From Elysia chlorotica (taxonomy: Eukaryota > Mollusca > Gastropoda > Plakobranchidae), in assembly GCA_003991915.1 (NCBI GenBank), contig RQTK01000111.1:1923-65922 (forward strand): a stretch of DNA of 64,000 bases, given 5' to 3'. This document shows, piece after piece, positions 1 through 12,249 of the stretch; positions within the stretch are counted from its first letter, which is position 1; each line of letters begins with the position of its first letter. Position numbers and translations under genes: made by a program. The notes below the pieces were generated by a model, which worked only from the letters and a program-made list of their open reading frames with translations, made no database searches and had not been told where the DNA came from.

Positions 1-1846
1 GGTTCTTTAACTGGGCTTTTTTGTTGTTGGTTGCTGTTTTTTGCGGGCCAATTTGGAGTTTGTATAACTTGTTGTGATCCGTCATGCTAGTTCTTGCATT
101 ACATTTGATCTTTTTCTAAATTTCAACGTTTGGATTTCCTAATGTATAGTTGCAATCCGAAAATGTTACAAGTAGTCCTGAACCTAGATCTAGGCTTAGA
201 ATATCATTATTTCTACGCATTTTTTTAAACGCAATTCAATAAAAATAGTCTTTTGTATTTTGCAAAATATTTATTAAAAATTGGCTTATCTTTTGTTTTC
301 TTTCCGGAACCAAAACTATTGCTCCAATCTACTTGAAACTTTCTTTTCACTAAGTTATGTTCTAAAGGTGTTACAAAGGTAAAAATCTTTCACTTAATAT
401 CAATGCAATTTTTTTATGTAACACCTCACAAAAAAGTTATGGTTTGATTCGTGCACGATTTATTAGATTAAACGGGTGTCAAGTCAGGCTAGGTTGAATG
501 GCATTGGTAACTTGAGTCAGCTTAGTTAAATTGTACAATCAAAATATAACAAGGAGCTTATTGAAAGTCATTGTGCAGTAAATACAGTACGTGGGTCAAT
601 TGTTTGGTTCATTCATGGATCATGTATTATAAAAACTAGTGAAGTACCCACGGGATCAGTGGACATTGTGGTATGGGGGAAGCTGAAGGTCTACGGATAA
701 ATTTGAAGTGTAGGCTACTAGAACTTATATTAATTGTTGTTTCAGGTCCCATACCTTATTAAATGTATATCGTAACACACCATTGTAAACATTTGGTTGG
801 TTTTCTCGTTTCTGAACATAGATTTAGATCTAAGGTCCACATTCTAAACATAGTTCAGCTTTGTAACGTTTACTGTGATAAAATTAAGTGTATGCCATAA
901 TAATTATATTCTTGGGAGAAACACCAAACTTAAACTGATTCTAAACATAGATCTAGGGCTGAGAGTTCCCAGTTATGTCGCTTCGATCTAGGGTCAATAT
1001 TCTAAACTTGGTTCACCACTAGGCGCCCAACCTTTACTATGATCAGCCAACTTTGTTGTTGAAGGAAGGGGAGTGAGCAGTTATATCACTTTGTATTTTT
1101 TGTATTTTTTATAAATTACATTTTTTTTCTCTTATTAATTCGTTTGTTTTTGGTGAAATGAAACATTTTTCGTCAAAATAAACGTCCCCATGCAAATCTA
1201 CAGACAAGATTCTATCTACCTGGGTTATTTCGTATCTTTATCTTGTGTAGGCCTAGTTTAAAGATTTTTGGGATTCAAATATTTTGGTCCTAGCTTCACT
1301 GTTAAATAAAGGATTATAAACGGTTAACGGCAAACAGGCACAAAAACGAGAAAATAAAACAAAAATTCGCAACGGAAAACAATTTTGATTCCTAATAGTC
1401 TCCTAGCCATTCTGAAAAATAATTTCAATATGTAATTGATGAACACTTCAATTAATCTGTAAACCGTCGAATTATAATCCCCACCAAGTTCTAGGGCTCC
1501 CATGTCCCAAATTATACAGAAAGTAGTACTTAAAACCTCTGTTAGCCAATGAATACATAATTATATTGCTAGATTTCTAATAATTGATTCTGAGTGCAAG
1601 GGTGACTTGGAGGTCCTTTGAGCTACTCAAAACAAAGCGGAGTAGCTCCATGGGTACAACTTTGTTACTTCTTGGGCGGAACTCTTTTCTTTATATAGAT
1701 AAGAAGGAAAAATATTACAACTAAAAATAATTATTGAAGTAGATGGCCGTCAGGGTGTTTAGTAATGTAAAGCCTTAGATTGAAATCGTAGGTGTCCTCC
1801 GGGTTGATCCCAGATTAAAAATACTTGTTGGTACCGTAGTGACAAT
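1..1846. repeat. Copy 1 of a 2838-bp-period tandem duplication
   Basis: The first 1846 bases recur almost base for base at 2839-4684, an offset of 2838. The only difference I noticed is C at 1810 versus T at 4648. The window starts inside the unit, so the array may extend to the left. No gene, RNA or known element is recognised inside. The sequence is AT-rich with scattered AGATCT-type palindromes (near 190, 830, 950). The near-identity means a very recent duplication or an assembly artefact. Confidence 0.93.
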
Positions 1847-2838
1847 GTCATGTGGGGGGGAAAAGCTTGTCTGGTGCTAAGCTTGTCTGCTGAGTAGTGA
1901 AAGGCCACTGGGTCGATTTTCTGTGTTTGCTGTCCGTGCTGACAGACAATGGTGTCATTGTGGCGGCCAATAACATCCTTTTTAGAGACAAGGACAATTT
2001 GAATGGGAAAGATAAGAAAATTTGAGGAAAGTTTGCTTCTACAACATAGAACAACCTGAATGGAACGTCGTTCACGAAGAAAAGCAAGATAAACAAAAAC
2101 CGGCACGAATTCTGCCTTAGAAATAGAACATTGGTTTTCCAAAATAATTTATGTAAGAGTGGAAGATTAGGAGAAGAAAAATATATTTTTGTGTAGCGTT
2201 ATGTACAAGAAATAAACAAAACTAATAATTTTATATTGTTTTGTTGATTTAATTTTTTTTTTGTCTGGGGCCGGTTTTGGTTTTTTTTTTTTTTTTTGTT
2301 TTTTTTTTTTTTTTTTTTTTGGGGGGGGGGGGGTTGTGTGTTACTTATTGTTGTTGTTGGTTCATGCCTTCCGATGAAATATTTATTTATATTTCATGCA
2401 TTATATTGTTCATGGGCTTTTTTAAGCATTAATGTTTGTGATCTGTCGTCTCAGTTTTAATACTACATTTTTTTTTTTATTTCTCAAGGCCGTCCTTGCG
2501 TAACCTATGATGACACTGCCATGAGAAAAATTTCTTTCATTATGGGTAATGGCTTTTCCTGGTACTTCTTGTATTGCGTTTGGTACTGCTGGTTCTTGTA
2601 TGTATTAACTTTTGTGACCTGGCATGTTAGGTCTTGCGTTACAATAAGGCATCTGCCTTGCTAGTTCTTGGGTTACAATCTGTGACCTGCTATGGTAGTT
2701 TTTGCTCTACGTTACGTTTTGTGATCTACCATGGTAGTTAATGCGTCATGTTTTGTAAAATGCCACTTTGGGGGGGGGGGGGGGGGTTTTTTGGGTGTGT
2801 TTTGCTTGTTGTTTGCTTGTTGTTTTTTTGGGGTGGGG
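1847..2838. other. Spacer between the two large tandem copies, with T/G homopolymers
   Basis: This part of the 2838-bp period is present once in the window. It holds long T runs (about 2280-2320), G runs (about 2321-2332 and 2771-2786) and degenerate short repeats. No coding region is supported; the short frames here read through homopolymers. Confidence 0.7.
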
Positions 2839-2945
2839 GGTTCTTTAACTGGGCTTTTTTGTTGTTGGTTGCTGTTTTTTGCGGGCCAATTTGGAGTTTG
2901 TATAACTTGTTGTGATCCGTCATGCTAGTTCTTGCATTACATTTG
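2425..2945. repeat. Degenerate minisatellite, roughly 35-55 bp units
   Basis: Imperfect units built on 'TTGTGAYCTGYCATG' followed by 'TAGTTCTTGCGTTACA' recur near 2427, 2610, 2650, 2680, 2725 and 2908. Spacing and sequence are both degenerate, so this is an old array. It spans the junction into the second large copy. Confidence 0.5.
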
Positions 2946-4684
2946 ATCTTTTTCTAAATTTCAACGTTTGGATTTCCTAATGTATAGTTGCAATCCGAAA
3001 ATGTTACAAGTAGTCCTGAACCTAGATCTAGGCTTAGAATATCATTATTTCTACGCATTTTTTTAAACGCAATTCAATAAAAATAGTCTTTTGTATTTTG
3101 CAAAATATTTATTAAAAATTGGCTTATCTTTTGTTTTCTTTCCGGAACCAAAACTATTGCTCCAATCTACTTGAAACTTTCTTTTCACTAAGTTATGTTC
3201 TAAAGGTGTTACAAAGGTAAAAATCTTTCACTTAATATCAATGCAATTTTTTTATGTAACACCTCACAAAAAAGTTATGGTTTGATTCGTGCACGATTTA
3301 TTAGATTAAACGGGTGTCAAGTCAGGCTAGGTTGAATGGCATTGGTAACTTGAGTCAGCTTAGTTAAATTGTACAATCAAAATATAACAAGGAGCTTATT
3401 GAAAGTCATTGTGCAGTAAATACAGTACGTGGGTCAATTGTTTGGTTCATTCATGGATCATGTATTATAAAAACTAGTGAAGTACCCACGGGATCAGTGG
3501 ACATTGTGGTATGGGGGAAGCTGAAGGTCTACGGATAAATTTGAAGTGTAGGCTACTAGAACTTATATTAATTGTTGTTTCAGGTCCCATACCTTATTAA
3601 ATGTATATCGTAACACACCATTGTAAACATTTGGTTGGTTTTCTCGTTTCTGAACATAGATTTAGATCTAAGGTCCACATTCTAAACATAGTTCAGCTTT
3701 GTAACGTTTACTGTGATAAAATTAAGTGTATGCCATAATAATTATATTCTTGGGAGAAACACCAAACTTAAACTGATTCTAAACATAGATCTAGGGCTGA
3801 GAGTTCCCAGTTATGTCGCTTCGATCTAGGGTCAATATTCTAAACTTGGTTCACCACTAGGCGCCCAACCTTTACTATGATCAGCCAACTTTGTTGTTGA
3901 AGGAAGGGGAGTGAGCAGTTATATCACTTTGTATTTTTTGTATTTTTTATAAATTACATTTTTTTTCTCTTATTAATTCGTTTGTTTTTGGTGAAATGAA
4001 ACATTTTTCGTCAAAATAAACGTCCCCATGCAAATCTACAGACAAGATTCTATCTACCTGGGTTATTTCGTATCTTTATCTTGTGTAGGCCTAGTTTAAA
4101 GATTTTTGGGATTCAAATATTTTGGTCCTAGCTTCACTGTTAAATAAAGGATTATAAACGGTTAACGGCAAACAGGCACAAAAACGAGAAAATAAAACAA
4201 AAATTCGCAACGGAAAACAATTTTGATTCCTAATAGTCTCCTAGCCATTCTGAAAAATAATTTCAATATGTAATTGATGAACACTTCAATTAATCTGTAA
4301 ACCGTCGAATTATAATCCCCACCAAGTTCTAGGGCTCCCATGTCCCAAATTATACAGAAAGTAGTACTTAAAACCTCTGTTAGCCAATGAATACATAATT
4401 ATATTGCTAGATTTCTAATAATTGATTCTGAGTGCAAGGGTGACTTGGAGGTCCTTTGAGCTACTCAAAACAAAGCGGAGTAGCTCCATGGGTACAACTT
4501 TGTTACTTCTTGGGCGGAACTCTTTTCTTTATATAGATAAGAAGGAAAAATATTACAACTAAAAATAATTATTGAAGTAGATGGCCGTCAGGGTGTTTAG
4601 TAATGTAAAGCCTTAGATTGAAATCGTAGGTGTCCTCCGGGTTGATCTCAGATTAAAAATACTTGTTGGTACCGTAGTGACAAT
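2839..4684. repeat. Copy 2 of the 2838-bp-period tandem duplication
   Basis: Near-identical to 1-1846. Similarity stops at 4684, just after 'ACCGTAGTGACAAT', where copy 1 continues into the spacer and copy 2 runs into a long (CT)n tract. No gene is recognised. Confidence 0.93.
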
Positions 4685-4696
4685 CACATCTTCTCT

Positions 4697-4980
<284 letters not shown>

Positions 4981-5566
4981 CTTTGCTTTACGCAAAATTC
5001 ATTTTGCCTCCATTCAAATTTAAAAAAAAAACGAGCGTGCTAAAACTAACCAATGAACTAGTAAAGTATTGTAAAAAGCGTAGACTTGTATAGTAGTGCT
5101 TTGGAAATATACCGAGGAAACAAAACATCACTGAAACAAACAGCGCTGACGTTAACGCTCCGAAAGCAGCGAAAAATATGGATGGTATGAGTATATAGTA
5201 GGCCTACACTCTTCCGAAAGATCATAGAATCAAACCCATTCATAACGACAGAGTGGAGAGGCTCGAGAACCGAAGTTCAAACTTGAGCGGATGAGTGATT
5301 TGAACTTGGCATCCCCTACAGGTTTCCCCACCCAGACAAGTACTTGTGATTGACTGGCCACAGATGGGGGCTTCAAAGACGCGCCAGGATACCCTCAAGG
5401 TTGCGAGGGCTCGACTGATTAAAAAAAATTTAAAAGATTAAAAAAAAAATGTTTAGGGGTACAGTCAGCATGAGTGGGACATGTGAAAATAGCTGCAAGA
5501 TACATTGAGAGAAGAAGAAATAGAAAAAGAGACAGGTGCAATGAAAGGGTAAGAAGAGTGAGAGAT

Positions 5567-6055
<489 letters not shown>

Positions 6056-6693
6056 CAAATAGAGAAAGAGAGACAGGCAGGCTATAGTTTTTTGTTTGAG
6101 TTTATACACAAAAAAAATCAGTAAAAAGAAATAAAATTGGAACCCAGGGGTGAATAAATCATCATGGGTACAGTATAAGAAATAAATCCTAGCTTCCAAC
6201 AGAACTTTTGATATCGAAAAAACTTTCTCTGATTATTTTCGTTTGTGCTTTTTAGTACACGCTCTTCAATTTTAATTCATTACCAGATTTGCCCATTCAT
6301 CCAGTTGTAAAGGGACATTCCGACCTTGAAATTATGAAATGATAGAATAAAAATTATCTTATTTTTGTCAAGGTTTTAGTATTGAAAACGAAGAGATGCT
6401 TGGGAAATGAATGATTGTGGAAGAATGTGGATTAAAAGGCTTGAATCTTTCTTCTTTTTCTTTACATTTCATTTGCTATTCGCACGACATTGTAAGCATA
6501 AAATTGTATCAATTACAGCAGAGTTATTGTTAAAAATTTTGAAATCCAAAAGTTATCTTCCCATAGTGTTGGACTCGATCCTGCGAAAAACAGGATATCT
6601 GGTACCAGGTTGGGCCTTTGTTATTGCTGTCGTTGCTTTAGTTGTATTACTTTATATTTGGTTGGTGGACTTTTACAGATTAACGATTTTGGT

Positions 6694-6696
6694 TGG

Positions 6697-6757
<61 letters not shown>

Positions 6758-6775
6758 ATTGTTGTTGTTGATTTG
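6694..6775. repeat. (GTT)n microsatellite
   Basis: About 27 GTT triplets with one GTTATT interruption. A flanking segment (6628-6661) recurs beside a second GTT array near 7480. Confidence 0.95.
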
Positions 6776-6984
6776 TTTTGTTCATTTTGATCTTCTTCCT
6801 GTTGTCATTGTTGTTGTTGATGTTTCTGTTCATTTTTGTTCTTTTTGTTCGTTTCTTTTGTTTTGAAAAAATGGGGAATGAATTGGGCCCAAATGTAGAA
6901 TATGCGTTTCTGTAAATAATATAATCAGTGCGAATAGCTTGATTAAACTGGTTATTATTACGTTCCATAGATTTTATCAGCACT

Positions 6985-7090
6985 GGTCTTGATGAGGACG
7001 GAGCGCCCGCTGAGATTCAAACCGCGAACCTCTTACTGGCTGAACCCGAGCATTAACCAATGGGAGCTACCAACTATCCCATGAGAGCTA
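6985..7090 (-). repeat. tRNA-derived SINE-like fragment
   Basis: Read on the minus strand, an A-box-like D-arm (ATAGTTGGTAGCTC) is followed about 50 bases later by a B-box-like 'GGTTTGAATCTC'. This is the Pol III internal promoter layout of a tRNA-derived SINE head. No clean cloverleaf or acceptor stem is seen, so it is not called a tRNA gene. Confidence 0.5.
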
Positions 7091-7363
7091 CAACAATTCT
7101 TTTACGCTCTATAGGTTCCTTTACGACGCCGGAGATTTTACTGTCCAGTTTATATGGAACCTGAGTTAACAATCGAGCTTTAAAGTATAAGTTAGTGAAA
7201 GGAGAGCGTGCTTTTCGGGACCTTTTATCTGGATATCAAGGTCTAATTTTAGCATTTTGGGGGAATACCGCTAGTGGAATACCCTCTCCCAGCACGTAAT
7301 ACAACTATGTTACGTACACAATATAAATCGTGCTCTTATATAAAAGCTTCAGCTTGTTGTTGT

Positions 7364-7480
<117 letters not shown>

Positions 7481-7743
7481 CGTTGCTTTAGTTGTATTAC
7501 TTTATATTTGGGGTAGACTAATTTATATTTTTACTTTTAGTAAAATGGGTGAATACTTGTTCTGAGATTGAATTGTTCTGTTGCTTAGTTAACTGGCATA
7601 AAAGAGAGAGTGAGGCGTTGTGCTTCTATTTTCATGAGGGGCCCGGCTCGATCCCAGAAACGGGTAAATTTCTTTGTCGGATTTAGTCCACTACTGTTTG
7701 AGTCACCGTTATTATAAAACGATCGACTGAAACACTCCGCTTT

Positions 7744-8164
7744 GTCTGTGTGTGTGAGCACGTGAATTTGCGGGACATTAGTCTCGGGGCCCTTCCGCGA
7801 TAATTATGGTCTGGTTGCTGAGTGTGGCAAACCACCCAATCATCGAGTCAAAACGATGATCAACAAATTGCCCTTTACTTTTTTGTTAATTCATTCTATG
7901 TAACCTCCAATCACGACATTTACATAAGAGATTATTTAGCAGTTATGTATTGTTAAAAAAAATTACCTAGACATTTAAACATATTTTAGCGCAATTTTAA
8001 ATTAATAAGGTATACAGTTACAGTTTAAAAAAATGAACTTCTGTTTGGAAGTAAGATAAAAAAAATATAATAAAAAAATAATTGAATGATTGTGATCATT
8101 CGTTGCTTCACTTCATATCAACCTCAAACTGTACTGGGGCGACTTTAACCGATTCAAACTGAAC
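7744..8164. repeat. Dispersed ~420-bp repeat, copy a
   Basis: Matches 10724-11139 in the same orientation, starting at 'GTCTGTGTGTGTGAGCACG' and ending at 'GATTCAAACTGAAC'. Small indels and substitutions near 8050-8105 show the copies are not recent. No terminal inverted repeat, target-site duplication or coding potential is visible. The family is unrecognised. Confidence 0.85.
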
Positions 8165-8978
8165 TATATAGAGAGAGAAAGCACTACACACTACCACTTA
8201 TCGATACCTCGGCGTAAGACTCCGACATGCGCCATTTTGCAAATTGTGCAGGAGAGAGAAAAAACTGATTTATTTTCATGTTTGTGTGTATTTTGAGCTC
8301 TACTTTACTTATTATGTTGAGTAAATGACTTTGCAAATGATAAAGTATGTTTTATATTTTAGATTTATTTACTTTTCAAGAAATTATAAAATTTGGTCAT
8401 ATAGGGGAATTTGCTCAGATTCTGGTTGGTGTAAAATTCAGACATATGCACATGTCGGAATTTACACTAGTTTATAATCGCAGATTCCTTTATGAACATG
8501 TGTCGTTTTCTTCATCCTAATTTTTAGCATTTTTAATTATTAATTTTTTTATTAGTGTTGTTTGTCGTTTTTTTTCATTATTATTTAAGTTGATTTTTTA
8601 GTGTCATTTTAGTATATTTTTTTATGCCTTTTCACTTGTAAGACGATCAGGACATTCCATATACCTTTATTTTGATGCTAATAGAACCTGGTTATTGAAA
8701 CAAACCACACCCTTCTGTAATGAAGCGATTGTTCACATTAGTGCGTATGCATAAATATGCGAGCTTTTTATCCCTGTCCCCATAGATAAGCACGAGTATT
8801 TCATGAAACACTTTACCATATAGCCAGAATAAGCATTTGTTATACACCCCTCTGTCCTTCTTTTTTGCTTAGGTAATAATTATGTGAACAATTGTAAAGT
8901 CTATTTTGCCACGTAGATTATGAATATAGCACATTAATGGCGGAAACCTTTTGAGTTGAAGATAAACAAAGGAAGTAA
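8165..8978. other. Intergenic or intronic stretch without recognised features
   Basis: AT-rich sequence with poly-T patches near 8540-8620. No conserved coding segment, RNA gene or named repeat is recognised on either strand. Later TMEM245 exons would be expected on the minus strand in this direction, but none could be identified. Confidence 0.5.
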
Positions 8979-9281
8979 AGGACACACTGTAAACACACCA
9001 AGGACAGGACACACTGTAAACACACCAAGGACAGGACACACTGTAAACACACCAAGGACAGGACACACTGTAAACACACCAAGGACAGGACACACTGTAA
9101 ACACACCAAGGACAGGACACACTGTAAACACACCAAGGACAGGACACACTGTAAACACACCAAGGACAGGACACACTGTAAACACACCAAGGACAGGACA
9201 CACTGTAAACACACCAAGGACAGGACACACTGTAAACACACCAAGGACAGGACACACTGTAAACACACCAAGGACAGGACA
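8979..9281. repeat. 27-bp minisatellite, about 11 copies
   Basis: Tandem units of exactly 27 bp ('ACACTGTAAACACACCAAGG' plus 'ACAGGAC'), essentially identical. Because 27 is a multiple of three, all six frames stay open and give nonapeptide repeats. This is an artefact, not a protein. The array lies in the TMEM245 locus, downstream of the exon in the gene's direction. Confidence 0.97.
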
Positions 9282-9340
9282 CTCAAGCTGACACAACCGC
9301 GACTGATGCTGATCACTCAGTGAAACTCACGATGTGGGGT
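9282..9340. repeat. Partial copy of the TMEM245 exon 3' end and splice donor region
   Basis: About 55 bases after the minisatellite match 9569-9630: 'TCAAGCTGACACAACCGCG' through 'ACTCACGATGTGGGGT'. The original runs across the minus-strand donor (GTGAGTGTC) into the last bases of the exon. The copy carries a few substitutions and stops soon after the exon edge. Confidence 0.85.
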
Positions 9341-9441
9341 GGATAAGCTAGTAGTAGTACATCCATCATCTTGCCAACAAATATAATTATATAGACTTTT
9401 TTTTAGCACCCTTTCACCCCCCGCCCCCCTCCTGCCCTCAC

Positions 9442-9568
9442 AAACACACCAAGGACAGGACACACTGTAAACACACCAAGGACAGGACACACTGTAAACA
9501 CACCAAGGACAGGACACACTGTAAACACACCAAGGACAGGACACACTGTAAACACACCAAGGACAGGA
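9442..9568. repeat. 27-bp minisatellite, about 4.7 copies
   Basis: Same unit as the 8979-9281 array. Here the array sits directly against the intron side of the TMEM245 exon. The shared right flank shows the two arrays arose by duplication of array plus flank. Confidence 0.96.
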
Positions 9569-9619
9569 CATTCAAGCTGACACAACCGCGACTGATGCTG
9601 ATCACTCAGTGACACTCAC

Positions 9620-9780
9620 GGTGCGGGGTTGCTGGGACCTGCTCCGGGTCGAGCAGGCTGCCGTACATCTTGAACACGACGATGAAGAAGCAGAGGATGA
9701 TGGGCCCGATGATGGCGCCCTGCAGGCCCATGAACATGATGCCTCCGGCGATGGCCAGGCCAGTCACGTAGGGGTGACCT
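9620..9780 (-). CDS. TMEM245: TMEM245 homologue, one late internal exon (partial gene)
   Basis: Read on the minus strand, the exon follows a TTTGTCCCCAG acceptor and ends at a GTGAGT donor. It encodes about 53 residues, including GHPYVTGLAIAGG, GLQGAIIGPIILC and then FFIVVFKMYGSLL. This matches the C-terminal membrane part of TMEM245, a multi-pass protein of the bacterial PerM/AI-2E transporter-like family with no settled function. The glycine-rich helix followed by the GAIIGP segment is the family signature. The exon is clearly GC-richer than its surroundings, as expected for coding sequence. Earlier exons should lie at higher coordinates and the terminal exon at lower ones; I could not find them, so introns may leave the window. 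Neighbouring minisatellites lie in the following intron. Confidence 0.85.
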
Positions 9781-10480
9781 CTGGGGACAAAGGGGGAGGG
9801 GGGGGGGTACAATTATATGACTTTTCGTTGTTTCGTTGTTTGTTTATTTTTTGCAGAAACCCCCCCCAGAAAAAAACAGTGATACCCACGGGACCTACAT
9901 TTATTTACTGAGATTATACTCTTTAGTAAACATATAATACTAAATCTTAAGATACAGCCTCTCGATCTCGACATAATTTTACTGAACTCTGGCCTGCCAA
10001 CTTCTTTTTTTTTTACCAACAATCTTTAAATTTACGTCAAATTGGCATCAGTAATAGAACGTGAGGTGACATTAAAAAGGCTCTATCTGCAGCTCTGGTA
10101 AAACTTAATCTTACCTAATTGTAACGCATTGTACTATAAGTTGATCTGTTCATTTCCTCACCCTTTTTGGGTGCGTAACTTTTGGGTGGCGGATTGACTG
10201 GGTGTGTGTGCGTTGTCTTGTTTGTTTGCATGACGATTGTATTTCAAGCCTAAGAATTTGATTGTGAGTTTTGCTTACTGAACACAGCCCTTCTCGAAAC
10301 CTCCGGCTAGTTCTAGAATAGTAATCACCTCGTCACCTCTTGTTTACCTTTGTTCTGATTGGTTGTTAATTGCTAAAGAGGTGTACCGAGAATATTCTCT
10401 TATGATTTACGTAATTCTTGTTCTGGATGATTCGACGAAATTTTGTATAAATAAGAATCTTAATTAGATTTAGGGAGGGT
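9781..10480. other. Non-coding stretch upstream of the TMEM245 exon
   Basis: Presumed TMEM245 intron in minus-strand terms. It has homopolymer G/C patches near 9793-9806 and 9859-9867. A TATAAATAA-like motif at about 10447 and a direct ATTGG at about 10360 look promoter-like on the plus strand, but no gene follows. It could be part of an old LTR; no PBS or terminal repeats were seen. Confidence 0.35.
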
Positions 10481-10536
10481 CAACATTTGAAGAGTCAACA
10501 TTTCAAGAGTCAACATTTCAAGAGTCAACATTGTTT
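10481..10536. repeat. Short tandem repeat, 17-bp unit, 3-4 copies
   Basis: Units of 'AGAGTCAACATTTCAAG' in direct tandem, with the first and last copies degenerate. Confidence 0.85.
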
Positions 10537-10723
10537 TCCAGAGTCTACATTGAAACTCCAGTAATTGTACTATTGAGCCGTCCTACAAACATTGTAGAGT
10601 ATAGCCCTTTTGTTGGATTAAACAGTTTGAAATTGTTACTTGCGGACTTCGGATTTATTTTCTGTGGACGAGTCGTGTGATTGGCTGTGAATATTTTTAA
10701 TACCCCTAGACAAACAGAGCCTA

Positions 10724-11139
10724 GTCTGTGTGTGTGAGCACGTGAATTTGCGGGACATTAGTCTCGGGGCCCTTCCGCGATAATTATGGTCTGGTTGCTG
10801 AGTGTGGCAAACCACCCAATCATCGAGTCAAAACGATGATCAACAAATTGCCCTTTACTTTTTTGTTAATTCATTCTATGTAACCTCCAATCACGACATT
10901 TACATAAGAGATTATTTAGCAGTTATGTATTGTTAAAAAAAATTACCTAGACATTTAAACATATTTTAGCGCAATTTTAAATTAATAAGGTATACAGTTA
11001 CAGTTTAAAAAAATGAACTTCTGTTTGGAAGTAAGATAAAAAAATATTAATAAAAAATAATTGGATGTGATCATTCGTTTCTTCACTTCATATCAACCTC
11101 AAACTGTACTGGGGCGACTTTAACCGATTCAAACTGAAC
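10724..11139. repeat. Dispersed ~420-bp repeat, copy b
   Basis: Same-strand partner of 7744-8164, diverged by scattered substitutions and short indels near 11040-11070. The two copies flank the TMEM245 exon and its minisatellites. Confidence 0.85.
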
Positions 11140-11239
11140 AATCAAACAGAGAGATACACACCGACACATGCATGCATTGACTGAAAAACGAAATAACTTT
11201 ATAATGAAGAGAAAATTTCGCTAAGATATGTGGGTGGGT

Positions 11240-11420
11240 GTGTCTATATATGGAAAAAAAAGGGGGGGGGGCAAATGGACAGGCAGGAAAAAAATGCAGA
11301 GAAGAAGCGAGATAGAAAGAGACATAAATAGAAAGAGAGATAGACAGAGAGATACCAAAGAGGGGGGAGAGTGAGAGAGAGAGAAAGATAAAAAAAAAGA
11401 GATAGGGGAGGGGAACGAGA
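11240..11420. repeat. Purine-rich low-complexity tract
   Basis: Degenerate GA/GGGA-rich sequence with a G8 run near 11263. It gives a spurious Ser/Leu/Phe-rich frame on the minus strand. No gene is supported. Confidence 0.75.
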
Positions 11421-11731
11421 ACTTTGTGTACTGAAGAAATCGATGTTTGGCTTTCTTATTTAGGGATAAAAAGGAAAACAAATTGATGCAAACTTAATGG
11501 TTACCGAAAAAACGTTGGCAGGACAAGCCCCTTCCTTTAAAAAACAAACAAAAACAAAACAAAAACGAAAAGAAAACTGTGTTTTTAATGGCACCCCCAA
11601 GTCGCTCACAGTGAGTCATAGTAGGATGTGATCCTCCAAGAACGCTATGAGGGAAGTCTGGGCTTGAGCAGGAAATTGTTTCGGAGACGTGGCTTTCATC
11701 TTTCTCTGGCAAGTCGCTTCCCGTCGGATGT

Positions 11732-11740
11732 TATAAATAG
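11732..11740 (+). promoter_or_regulatory. Possible TATA-box core promoter
   Basis: TATAAATAG lies in a locally GC-richer stretch. 'CGTGACGTAAGG', a half-CRE, lies about 65 bases downstream. No first exon was recognised beyond it, so this is a motif observation only. Confidence 0.2.
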
Positions 11741-12156
11741 TCACAGGACCTCTCCGCAACGCAGCGCACCGACAATCTAACCCAACTCTGCTCGTGACGT
11801 AAGGCGCCGTGTGGGTTCTAATGACAGTGGGTTGCTTGTTTTGTTTTTTTGTTTTAACACAAGTATGAACTTCTTCCCTTTCGAGTGTTTTATTTAATAA
11901 TACCCCCAGGGAGTCGTTGTTTCTTTATTTTTTTTTTTTTAGAAAATTATTATTTTGTACCGGTGCTTTGACTATGTGAATTACTCTGTCCATTACCGGA
12001 GGTCCTGCTATCTTTCTTGTATCTCTTTGACTTTTTGTTTGTTCGTGTGAGCGGAAGATTACTTTTTTGTGTTTTAAAGTGTTTTTTTTTAAATATTGTT
12101 TCTGTCTCTTTGTATGCACAGTTGCTCTCGATCTCTTTGTCTGTGTGTCTGTCTGT

Positions 12157-12161
12157 CTGTT

Positions 12162-12210
<49 letters not shown>

Positions 12211-12222
12211 CACTCTCTCTGT
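12157..12222. repeat. (CT)n microsatellite
   Basis: About 25 CT units, with GTCT variants at the left edge. Overlapping frames on both strands are repeat artefacts. Confidence 0.95.
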
Positions 12223-12249
12223 CTCTCTATTTCTTTCTCTTTCTCACTG

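Noticed and set aside
5250..5300. B-box-like 'GAAGTTCAAACTTG' near a possible tRNA head
   Set aside because: No A box at suitable spacing was found.
8979..9281. Regular direct repeats resembling a CRISPR array
   Set aside because: Repeats are contiguous with no unique spacers, and the context is animal DNA.
8956..9291. Open frames with a perfect nonapeptide repeat (plus strand) and matching minus-strand frames
   Set aside because: The 27-bp unit is a multiple of three, so all six frames remain open. There is no start context, no unique domain and no splice logic; it is a minisatellite.
9609..9911. Plus-strand 100-codon frame
   Set aside because: It is the antisense shadow of the TMEM245 exon running into intron homopolymers.
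7744..11139. LTR retrotransposon bounded by 420-bp direct repeats
   Set aside because: The interior contains a host exon and minisatellites, with no primer-binding site, gag-pol or target duplication.
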